9,003 bases of DNA from an uncultured Clostridium sp. (GTDB lineage: Bacteria > Bacillota > Clostridia > TANB77 > CAG-508). The position numbers and the translations under genes were made by a program. Shown piece by piece: positions 1 to 5,766 of this stretch; positions within the stretch are counted from its first letter, which is position 1, and every line of letters starts with the position of its first letter. A model generated the notes under the pieces. The model was given only the letters and a program-made list of their open reading frames with translations, was not told the origin of the DNA and did not search any database. The DNA lies in NCBI GenBank assembly GCA_947428535.1, contig CANEMG010000024.1, positions 1 through 9,003 on the forward strand. Direction: 5' to 3'.

Positions 1-40
1 AAAGTTATAATGGATATTGTCTATAGAATGTGGTAAAATA

Positions 41-122
41 AATAAAAACAGAAACTATGAATATATTGATTCAAAATCATCTTGAACAAGAAAACAAAGA
101 GAATCAATATCCTCATAGTTTC
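41..122 (-). terminator. Probable intrinsic terminator after dapF
   Basis: Two 22-nt arms, 51-72 and 101-122, are inverted repeats matching at 20 of 22 positions: 10 bp, a 2x2 internal mismatch, then 10 bp. They are separated by a 28-nt loop. Read on the minus strand the hairpin begins 9 nt after the dapF stop codon and is followed by a T-rich tract (TGTTTTTATT, 50 down to 41). This suits the end of the HD/J-like/PBP/dapF transcription unit. The loop is longer than in a typical terminator and the stem is AT-rich, so a small palindromic repeat is an alternative reading. Confidence 0.6.
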
Positions 123-131
123 TATTTATAT

Positions 132-953
132 TTAAATCTCAATTTTTCCTTCAAAAACAAATTCTGCAGGTCCAATTAATTTTATGGAATCATCATAAAT
201 AGTTTTTAATTTTCCACCTAATAAATCCACATTTAATACATTATTTGTGGATTTATATTTATGTGATATTACACTTGCAGCAGATACTCCTGTTCCACAA
301 GCTAAAGTTTCACCAACGCCTCTCTCCCAAACTCTTACTTTTATATTTAATTTATCTATAATTTGAACAAACTCCACATTAGTTTTATTTGAAAAATATT
401 TATAATCCTCAATCAATTTCCCATATTTTTCTACATCCACTTTATCTACATCATCTACAAAGCAAACAGCGTGAGGATTCCCCATAGATACTGGATACAC
501 CTTTATCCCATCAACATATAAAAATCCTTCATAATTATTTTCTAAATATGTAACTGGTATTTTTTCTATATCAAATTCTGGTACTCCCATATCAGCTTCT
601 ATACTTACTACTGTATCCCCTTCAATTCCTAGCTTAATACTTTTTATTCCTCCTAATGTTTCAATTGTAAACTCTTCCTTATTTGTAATTTTTTTATCAT
701 AAATATATTTTGCAAAACATCTTATTCCATTTCCACACATTTCTGCTTCGCTTCCATCTTTATTAAAGATTTTCATTTTGAAATCTGCTACTTTACTTTT
801 TTGTACTATTAATATTCCATCTGCTCCAACTCCAAAATGTCTATCACATAAAAATTCTGCTAATAGTTTATAACTATATTCTAATTTATTTTCTAAATAA
901 TTTATTATTATGAAATCATTTCCAGTTGCCTGCATTTTTGAAAAAGAAAACAT
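132..953 (-). CDS. dapF: Diaminopimelate epimerase
   Basis: The 273-residue product is a cytoplasmic, cofactor-independent epimerase converting LL- to meso-diaminopimelate, the last step before lysine and the cross-linking residue of many peptidoglycans. Visible family signatures are GNDF (11-14), EMCGNG with catalytic Cys73, MGNPHAV (157-163) and ETLACGTG with the second catalytic Cys219. Length is normal and both halves of the pseudo-symmetric fold are present, so it should be active. The ATG is preceded by AAGAGGTGA (958-966) at short spacing. It follows the PBP gene by 48 nt and is probably co-transcribed with it. The start codon lies within a predicted mRNA hairpin (separate entry). The identification is very secure. 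Confidence 0.97.
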   Translation of the reverse strand: MFSFSKMQATGNDFIIINYLENKLEYSYKLLAEFLCDRHFGVGADGILIVQKSKVADFKMKIFNKDGSEAEMCGNGIRCFAKYIYDKKITNKEEFTIETLGGIKSIKLGIEGDTVVSIEADMGVPEFDIEKIPVTYLENNYEGFLYVDGIKVYPVSMGNPHAVCFVDDVDKVDVEKYGKLIEDYKYFSNKTNVEFVQIIDKLNIKVRVWERGVGETLACGTGVSAASVISHKYKSTNNVLNVDLLGGKLKTIYDDSIKLIGPAEFVFEGKIEI

Positions 954-980
954 ACAATCACCTCTTGGTTAATTGTATGT
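950..980 (-). promoter_or_regulatory. Hairpin covering the dapF start codon
   Basis: On the minus strand ACATACAAT (980-972) pairs perfectly over 9 bp with ATTGTATGT (958-950). The second arm contains the dapF ATG (953-951). The 13-nt loop holds the Shine-Dalgarno AAGAGGTG, and an inner ACC/GGT pairing is possible. The structure would mask the start codon and partly the ribosome site. The pairing is read directly; a role in translational control is inference, and the stem is rich in A-U pairs. Confidence 0.5.
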
Positions 981-1001
981 CTTTATTTTTATTTTATTCT
1001 T

Positions 1002-3245
1002 TTATTGCGAATATATTGCTTCATCACTTATTACAACATTTATTACTGTTCCTTCTTCTACTACTGTTTCTACTATTGGATCTTGTGATACAACTTTTCC
1101 TTTTGTTCCATCTATTTTTACATTCAAATTTTTAGCTCTTAATGCATTTATAGCTTGATTAACTGACATTTCTTTTACATTTGGTACTTGTGTTCGTGGT
1201 CTTTCTTCACTTTCTGATTCATATAAACAAATTACTGAATCTTCTACAAGAGTTGTTCCAAATTTAGGAACCTGATCTCTAACAATAACTGTATTAGGAT
1301 CTCCATCAGTATTAAATTTCACGTTAAAACCTAACTCTTGTAATTTAGTAGTTGCCTGACTAAATGTTAAATTTGAAACATCTGGTACATTTATTAATAA
1401 TTCTTCTTTTCCATCTTCTATTGATGTTGACAAACTAGAAGTAACTCCTAAATATGGTAACACTTCAGATAAAATTTGTCTTGCTACAGGTCCCGCTACT
1501 TGTCCACCTTGATGATTCGCACCTTCAGAAAGTCCATTTAAAGCTACTAGTGTTACTACCTGTGTGTTTTCAATTGGTGATATAGCTATAAATGAAGCTA
1601 TATATCCATCAGATTCTCTACCTACTGGTGGTTCTGATGTTCCACTCTTTCCTCCTATTGAAAATCCTTCAATAGCTACATGGCGACCTGTTCCATCTGT
1701 TACAACAGACTGCATCATTTCTTTCATTGTATCTGCAGTTTGTTTTGAAATTACTTGTCTAACCTTTTTGGTTTCAAGTACTTCTTTACCACCAATATCT
1801 GTGTTTTCAACTTCTTTTATAATTCTAGGTTCAACCAATACTCCATCATTACAAATTGCTGAAACTGCTGTTATTAATTGTAAAGGAGAAATTTCAAATC
1901 TTTGACCAAAAGATGCTGTTGCAAGTTCTACTGGTCCCATTTCATCTAATTTAAAAAATGTTCCTGGATATGCTCTTGCTATATCACTCCCTACACTATC
2001 AAACAATCCAAAAGCTTGGTAATATTTATATAATGTTTTTGCTGTAACTCTTTGTCCTAATTGCATAAATGCTGGATTACATGAATTTTCTAGTGACTCT
2101 CTTAATGATTGGGCTCCATGAGGTTGTTTTGATCTCCAACAACTTATCTCTTTATCTGCAACTTGATAAGAACCACTACAGAAAAATTCTCCAGGTGTAT
2201 CTGTTTTCACTAAATCTTCTTCTAATGCAACTGCTGCTGTTATTAGCTTAAAAGTCGAACCTGGTTCGTATGTACCAGAAACAACTTTATTTTTCCATAA
2301 ATTCAATAATGCTGAACTTCTGCTTTCTGCATCTAAAGAATTCCATTCTTCTTCTGTGTATCCTGTTGGCAAATAACTTGATGGTGTATTTAAATTATAA
2401 TCAGGATACGATGCCATTGCTAATATTTCTCCAGTTTGAGGATTCATTATAATTACGTTTCCTCCAGTAGATGATGTATTTTCATTTACTGCTTGTTCTA
2501 AATATTTTTCGGCTATCGATTGTATTGTTGCATCTATTGTTAGATAAATATTACTTCCATTTTCTGATGCTACATATTGCTCATCTTCATCAGATATAGC
2601 ATTTCCTCTTAAATCTGTTGTCCTTACTACCTTTCCTGCTGTCCCTGTTAAAATATCATTTAATCTTTCCTCTATACCTGTTTGTCCATTATTATCTGTT
2701 CCACAAAATCCTATTAGATTAGATGCCATGTCATTATATGGATAATATCTTTTTGAATCTTCATCTATATTTATTCCAGCTGTTATAGAATTATCTGACA
2801 TCCATTTGCCTAATGAATCTATTTTATCTTTCTCAACTTTTTTTTCAATTATAACAACAGACCTATTGGTAGATAATTTTTCTATTATTTCTTCATAAGT
2901 TATATTAAAAATATTTGCCATTCCTTCTGCTACTACTTCATCTGGAACTTTTTTATTATTCGCATACGTTATTTTTCCAGGATTTACAGATACTGTATCA
3001 ACAGGTATACTTTGTGCTAATACTTCTCCTTTAGCATCAAAAATTGTTCCTCTATTTGGACTTAATATTTGTTTTTTCACTTGTTGATTATATGCTTTTT
3101 CAGCCCATTCTTTACCTTCTACAAATTGCAATATAATAAGATGTCCTACTACTATAAAAAAACCTAATGTTACTATAATTCCAGTAAGCACCAATCTTAA
3201 ATTACACCATATATTATCATTCTTACTTTTAGACTTTTTTTTCAT
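1002..3245 (-). CDS. Class B penicillin-binding protein (FtsI/SpoVD type) with two PASTA domains
   Basis: This 747-residue membrane-anchored D,D-transpeptidase cross-links peptidoglycan outside the cell. A short basic N-terminus is followed by one membrane segment (about 16-41). The PBP dimerisation domain starts near NRGTIFD (64-70). The transpeptidase domain has all three active-site motifs: STFK with nucleophile Ser330, SCN (388-390) and KSGT (533-536). Two PASTA domains follow (about 617-676 and 686-740). Two PASTA repeats and the length resemble division PBPs such as B. subtilis PbpB/PBP2B. The Cys369/Cys389 pair instead recalls sporulation PBP SpoVD. Sequence alone does not settle division versus sporulation. 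The ATG has a GGAGA site and lies 14 nt after the J-like gene, so they are co-transcribed. Confidence 0.95.
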   Translation of the reverse strand: MKKKSKSKNDNIWCNLRLVLTGIIVTLGFFIVVGHLIILQFVEGKEWAEKAYNQQVKKQILSPNRGTIFDAKGEVLAQSIPVDTVSVNPGKITYANNKKVPDEVVAEGMANIFNITYEEIIEKLSTNRSVVIIEKKVEKDKIDSLGKWMSDNSITAGINIDEDSKRYYPYNDMASNLIGFCGTDNNGQTGIEERLNDILTGTAGKVVRTTDLRGNAISDEDEQYVASENGSNIYLTIDATIQSIAEKYLEQAVNENTSSTGGNVIIMNPQTGEILAMASYPDYNLNTPSSYLPTGYTEEEWNSLDAESRSSALLNLWKNKVVSGTYEPGSTFKLITAAVALEEDLVKTDTPGEFFCSGSYQVADKEISCWRSKQPHGAQSLRESLENSCNPAFMQLGQRVTAKTLYKYYQAFGLFDSVGSDIARAYPGTFFKLDEMGPVELATASFGQRFEISPLQLITAVSAICNDGVLVEPRIIKEVENTDIGGKEVLETKKVRQVISKQTADTMKEMMQSVVTDGTGRHVAIEGFSIGGKSGTSEPPVGRESDGYIASFIAISPIENTQVVTLVALNGLSEGANHQGGQVAGPVARQILSEVLPYLGVTSSLSTSIEDGKEELLINVPDVSNLTFSQATTKLQELGFNVKFNTDGDPNTVIVRDQVPKFGTTLVEDSVICLYESESEERPRTQVPNVKEMSVNQAINALRAKNLNVKIDGTKGKVVSQDPIVETVVEEGTVINVVISDEAIYSQ

Positions 3246-3259
3246 TCTATCTCCACACT

Positions 3260-4000
3260 TTAATTTTTAAAAATACTCATTATTGCTTTTAAAAATATGT
3301 TAAACAAATCTACTAAAGATTTTATTATAAAATTTTCTTCATATAAATTTACTAGCATTTTTCTGATAGGTGGTATATACCAAAAAACTACACAAATAAT
3401 TACTAATACTATTACTGTCATAAATATTGTTTTTATTTTGTTTAATGTTAATCTTCCATCTGATTTAAATCCTGCCTTTTTTAAATAATCATTATATGCT
3501 TTATTATAGGCCTGATTATATTCTTCTTCAATTTTTTGAGCTTTTCTTAAGTTTTGCTTAAATTGCTTTTTAGCTTCTTTTATAACCTCACTTTTTTCTT
3601 TTTCAGTTAAAACTACATCTTCTTCAAAGCCTTCTGTATTAACTGAATTTTGATTATTTTTGTATTCTTCAGTCTCATTGCCATAAAAATCGCTATCATT
3701 TTTATTTGATCTATTTATTTTTTCATATTCTTTATCATTTGAGTTGCTAGTAACATTTTTTATTAAATCTTCAGCTCTTTTTTTAGCTAAATCATTATCA
3801 TATCTTTTTCTTTTCTCATCATTTATTATAATTTCATAAGCTATTTTTAACTTATTTAAAATCATTTCATTTTCTTTGTTTTCTTCATCACTTAATGCTG
3901 GATTTATTTGATACTCTAATATTAACTTTTGATAAGACTTTTCAATTTCTTCTTTAGAAGCATTCTCTTCAACTTCTAATAAATCATATATTGTAACCAT
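3260..4000 (-). CDS. Membrane-anchored J-like domain protein lacking HPD
   Basis: The 246-residue protein begins with a DnaJ-like fold (about 1-70): YDLLEVEENASKEEI matches helix I/II, and AYEIIINDEKRKRYD (54-68) matches helix III/IV. The loop that should carry the His-Pro-Asp motif reads QIN at 31-33, so the residues needed to stimulate DnaK are absent. A polar, Asn/Glu/Lys-rich linker (about 80-130) and a charged, probably coiled segment (130-175) follow, then a membrane helix (about 190-210) and a hydrophobic or amphipathic tail to 246. Topology is probably N-terminus in the cytoplasm. ATG has a good AAGGTGA site. It sits between the HD-domain gene (28 nt) and the PBP gene (14 nt). Partner and function are unknown; a scaffold or adaptor role is speculative. 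Confidence 0.8.
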   Translation of the reverse strand: MVTIYDLLEVEENASKEEIEKSYQKLILEYQINPALSDEENKENEMILNKLKIAYEIIINDEKRKRYDNDLAKKRAEDLIKNVTSNSNDKEYEKINRSNKNDSDFYGNETEEYKNNQNSVNTEGFEEDVVLTEKEKSEVIKEAKKQFKQNLRKAQKIEEEYNQAYNKAYNDYLKKAGFKSDGRLTLNKIKTIFMTVIVLVIICVVFWYIPPIRKMLVNLYEENFIIKSLVDLFNIFLKAIMSIFKN

Positions 4001-4028
4001 TGTTCACCTTTATTTTCCTTCTATATAA

Positions 4029-4586
4029 TTAAACATCATAAAAATATGTAGCTTCAAGGTCGGCTTCGTGTACTAATAATGCTAAAGGATATTTTTTAAA
4101 CGCTAGTCCTAATGTTGTATATGATTCTTTTGGCTCTGTAAATCCCATATGCCATCTAATACAGTATTTTTCTTCACTTGTAAGTTTTAAATATTCTGTT
4201 AACATCATAACACTTTTTTCTCCATGACCATATGGTATTGTATCATCAACTGTATAATATGGAACCTTTTCCCATTCTCCAAATTCATTTTTGGCATTTC
4301 TATAATCTACTTTATAAAAATTGACTTTACATATATCATGTAATAATGCTATTATAATTAAACTTTCTTCTGGCACATTTATTTCAATAACAGAATTTGC
4401 TACTTTATATTTTAAAATTTCATATACCTTCATGCTATGTTCTAATAACCCACCTTCATAATTTCCATGAAATCTTGTACTTGCTGGTGCTTTAAAAAAA
4501 TCTGTTTTTGTTTCTATAAATTCTATTAGATCTTCTATTCCTTCTCTATTTGTACTTTTTAATAATTCTATAAATTTTTCTTTCAT
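4029..4586 (-). CDS. HD-domain metal-dependent phosphohydrolase
   Basis: This 185-residue soluble protein is an HD-superfamily hydrolase. Likely metal ligands are His50 (LLEHS), the His83-Asp84 doublet (LLHDICK), His121 (GHGEKS), His146 (RWHMG) and a late Asp176 (VHEADLEA), in the order expected for the family. The FKAPASTRFHGNYEGGLLEH lead-in is typical of small HD proteins of Firmicutes and phages. No second domain is present, unlike the exoribonuclease YhaM, which adds an OB domain. The substrate (a nucleotide or nucleic acid 3' end) cannot be told. The ATG is fixed because TAA lies in frame immediately upstream. No Shine-Dalgarno is close to it: the only strong one is about 28 nt away (separate entry). 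It heads the HD/J-like/PBP/dapF cluster. Confidence 0.85.
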   Translation of the reverse strand: MKEKFIELLKSTNREGIEDLIEFIETKTDFFKAPASTRFHGNYEGGLLEHSMKVYEILKYKVANSVIEINVPEESLIIIALLHDICKVNFYKVDYRNAKNEFGEWEKVPYYTVDDTIPYGHGEKSVMMLTEYLKLTSEEKYCIRWHMGFTEPKESYTTLGLAFKKYPLALLVHEADLEATYFYDV

Positions 4587-4620
4587 TTATTTAATATCTA
4601 GTTTAAAACTAGCTCCTCCT
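4587..4620 (-). promoter_or_regulatory. Distant Shine-Dalgarno plus palindrome before the HD gene
   Basis: On the minus strand AGGAGGAG (4620-4613) is followed directly by the 15-nt palindrome CTAGTTTTAAACTAG (4612-4598), then an AT-rich 11-nt segment and the ATG. AGGAGG is 28 nt from the start, too far for normal initiation. Folding the palindrome (5-6 bp) would bring AGGAGGAG to about 11 nt. The palindrome could equally be a protein-binding operator. The arrangement is seen; the mechanism is inferred. Confidence 0.5.
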
Positions 4621-4682
4621 TTATAAAAATTCAAATCATAATTTGTATTTTTTTCCTTTTATTACGAATATAATTTTATCAT

Positions 4683-4717
4683 AAGCACTTTTAAAATACA
4701 AGATTTTAAAAGTGCTT
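4683..4717 (-). terminator. Perfect 15-bp hairpin after the XRE gene
   Basis: Arms AAGCACTTTTAAAAT (4683-4697) and its exact reverse complement (4703-4717) flank a 5-nt loop. It lies 45 nt beyond the XRE stop and 97 nt before the HD gene start, where a transcript end is expected. The tract after the stem on the minus strand (ATGATAAAAT) is poor in T, so it may be a weak terminator or an mRNA 3'-end stabiliser. The following 4618-4682 stretch is very AT-rich; I could not choose a convincing promoter for the HD cluster in it. Confidence 0.45.
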
Positions 4718-4761
4718 TGTATATACTAATAGAATATTAAATTCGAGCATTGAACTTTAAT

Positions 4762-5142
4762 CTATTCTTCTAGTCCTGTCTTTTGTTTTTTTAAATAGTT
4801 TATAATATTTTTAGATAAATTTTTATCTTTTTGTAATTCATTATAAATTAAATCTTCATTTGTTTTTGAACCATATAAAAAATCATCTAGGATTTCTTTA
4901 GGTTCTATCTCTAATGCATTACATATTATTACAAATTTATTTAAAGTAACTCCATTAGTTCCATTTTCTATTTGCATAATATAAGATGGTGCCATCATTG
5001 TTCTAGCAGCCATTTGATCTGCCGAAATATTTTTCTTAGTTCCTAATTCTTTTATTTTAGAACCTATTTCAATATTAAATTCTTTTTTATGATTAAAAAT
5101 ATACTGGTTAACACCTATTGTTTCCAGATTAGAATTAAACAT
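4762..5142 (-). CDS. XRE-family helix-turn-helix regulator
   Basis: The 126-residue protein is a small DNA-binding regulator. A 25-residue N-terminal extension precedes an HTH_3/XRE domain (about 26-84): IGSKIKELGTKKNISADQMA gives helices 1-2, SYIMQIENG (53-61) the recognition helix and turn, and LNKFVIICNALEIEPKEIL the closing helices. The C-terminal 40 residues are polar and charged with no recognisable sensor or metal site. The ATG has AAAGGA 9-11 nt upstream. It is transcribed alone, from a good promoter with a palindrome at the transcript start and with a hairpin after the stop. That arrangement suggests autoregulation, which is inference. Targets are unknown; the adjacent HD cluster is a candidate by position only. 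Confidence 0.88.
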   Translation of the reverse strand: MFNSNLETIGVNQYIFNHKKEFNIEIGSKIKELGTKKNISADQMAARTMMAPSYIMQIENGTNGVTLNKFVIICNALEIEPKEILDDFLYGSKTNEDLIYNELQKDKNLSKNIINYLKKQKTGLEE

Positions 5143-5190
5143 AATACATCATCCTTTCTAAATGCGTAAAATTTGGCAAAGCCTTTATAC

Positions 5191-5217
5191 TATAGAAATT
5201 GCTAAGCAATTTTTATA
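5191..5217. promoter_or_regulatory. Palindrome at the start of the XRE transcript
   Basis: AAATTG (5196-5201), CTAAG, CAATTT (5207-5212) form a 6-bp hairpin or 17-bp near-perfect operator. One mismatch outwards, TATA (5191-5194) pairs with TATA (5214-5217). The element lies about 9-35 bp downstream of the -10 box of the XRE promoter, at or just after the likely transcription start. It may be an operator for XRE autorepression or a 5' mRNA stem-loop. Confidence 0.5.
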
Positions 5218-5225
5218 ATATAATT

Positions 5226-5255
5226 ATAATAGCATTAAAAACAGATGTTTGTCAA
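5226..5255 (-). promoter_or_regulatory. Sigma-A-type promoter of the XRE gene
   Basis: On the minus strand a perfect -35 TTGACA (5255-5250) is separated by 18 nt from TATTAT (5231-5226). The -10 box is preceded by TGC, giving an extended -10 (TGnTATTAT). Transcription would start near 5219, leaving a leader of about 77 nt before the XRE ATG. This is the best promoter match I found in the window. Confidence 0.75.
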
Positions 5256-5294
5256 TATTGGATTTAGTATAAATTTAAAGTTTCAAAAACATAG

Positions 5295-5317
5295 CTAAAA
5301 AATCAGAGATTTTTTAG
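5295..5317. repeat. 10-bp perfect inverted repeat
   Basis: CTAAAAAATC (5295-5304) and GATTTTTTAG (5308-5317) are exact reverse complements with a 3-nt loop. It sits about 40 bp upstream of the XRE promoter. The stem is mostly A-T, with no T-tract directly after it on either strand, so it is a weak terminator candidate at best. Confidence 0.4.
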
Positions 5318-5412
5318 GAAATTTGTTCGTATACAAAAAGAATAAAAGTGGATGATATGATAATTATAAAATATAAAAATTTACTAAATTGTCCACGTAT
5401 TTGTTGATGCGC

Positions 5413-5433
5413 CGATTTTGTTGTACAAAATCG
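5413..5433. repeat. 9-bp perfect inverted repeat
   Basis: CGATTTTGT (5413-5421) and ACAAAATCG (5425-5433) are exact reverse complements around TGT. Flanking TGC (5408-5410) and GCA (5437-5439) could extend the stem across a small asymmetric internal loop. It is non-coding on both strands as far as I can see, and is one of several palindromes in the 5143-5535 gap. Confidence 0.45.
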
Positions 5434-5452
5434 TATGCAAAAATAGCAAAGC

Positions 5453-5496
5453 TTTTATTTAGTAGGAAATGCAAAGCACTTTCCTACTAAATAAAA
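5453..5496. repeat. Long hairpin repeat with GCAAAGC tip
   Basis: The arms 5453-5469 and 5480-5496 are perfect 17-bp reverse complements (core TTTAGTAGGAAA / TTTCCTACTAAA). The tip TGC-AAA-GCA adds three pairs with a single bulged C at 5479. It directly abuts and shares bases with the T-tract of the ferredoxin terminator, so the two hairpins are in tandem on the minus strand. Its near-symmetry and length suggest a palindromic repeat element or RNA structure rather than a simple terminator. Confidence 0.55.
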
Positions 5497-5516
5497 AAAC
5501 GAGCTAAAAGCTCGTT
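5493..5516 (-). terminator. Intrinsic terminator of the ferredoxin gene
   Basis: On the minus strand AACGAGCT (5516-5509) pairs with AGCTCGTT (5505-5498) around a 3-nt loop, followed by a run of seven T (5499-5493). The GC-containing 8-bp stem, T-run and position 19 nt after the ferredoxin stop make this the clearest terminator of the window. Confidence 0.85.
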
Positions 5517-5535
5517 CTAAATAAGTACTTTTATA

Positions 5536-5712
5536 TTATTCTTCTGATGGAGCTGGCGCATCAACTGGGCAAACTCCAGCACATGTACCACATGAAATAC
5601 AAATACTTTCATCAATAACATATTTATCATCACCTTGAGCTATACATGTCATTGGGCAAGCACTTGCACAAGCTCCACAAGAGATACATTTCTCTGATAT
5701 TTTGTAAGCCAT
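5536..5712 (-). CDS. 2[4Fe-4S] clostridial-type ferredoxin
   Basis: This 58-residue soluble electron carrier is short enough to be missed by length cut-offs. Translation starts MAYKISEKCISCGAC. Two iron-sulfur motifs are complete: Cys9-x2-Cys12-x2-Cys15-x3-Cys19-Pro and Cys38-x2-Cys41-x2-Cys44-x3-Cys48-Pro. The crossover ligation of the family, where each motif's last Cys serves the other cluster, is possible. Cys23 is an extra cysteine. Low-potential ferredoxins of this size serve anaerobic enzymes such as pyruvate:ferredoxin oxidoreductase and hydrogenase; no dedicated partner is adjacent. AAGGAGGAG (5719-5727) gives an excellent ribosome site. It lies 54 nt after the deaminase remnant and ends at a strong terminator. 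Confidence 0.95.
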   Translation of the reverse strand: MAYKISEKCISCGACASACPMTCIAQGDDKYVIDESICISCGTCAGVCPVDAPAPSEE

Positions 5713-5718
5713 TAAAAA

Positions 5719-5728
5719 CTCCTCCTTT
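5719..5728 (-). promoter_or_regulatory. Strong Shine-Dalgarno of the ferredoxin gene
   Basis: AAAGGAGGAG on the minus strand ends 6 nt before the ATG (5712-5710). It contains the full AGGAGG anti-SD complement, suits a highly expressed small protein, and supports the short ORF as a real gene. Confidence 0.8.
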
Positions 5729-5766
5729 CATAAATTTAAATCTATTTTATTTCTATTTTCATAGAA

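Noticed and set aside
6..11. TATAAT on the plus strand at the left edge
   Set aside because: The -35 region is outside the window and no plus-strand gene follows; in AT-rich DNA a lone TATAAT is weak evidence.
926..1158. Two overlapping plus-strand ORFs of 61-69 codons
   Set aside because: They are antisense to dapF and the PBP gene end, have low-complexity Leu/Phe-rich products expected from AT-rich antisense DNA, and lack Shine-Dalgarno sites.
5357..5407. 16-residue plus-strand ORF ending LNCPRIC
   Set aside because: It has no Shine-Dalgarno or promoter and lies in an AT-rich gap where such short frames arise by chance.
5143..5535. Possible CRISPR array or riboswitch in the large gap
   Set aside because: There are no regularly spaced direct repeats with unique spacers, and I recognise no riboswitch core; the repeats are inverted, not direct.
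5751..5766. TTCTAT-TTTC-ATAGAA hairpin next to the deaminase remnant stop
   Set aside because: It has only six A-U-rich pairs and no T-run on the minus strand, so it is too weak to call a terminator.
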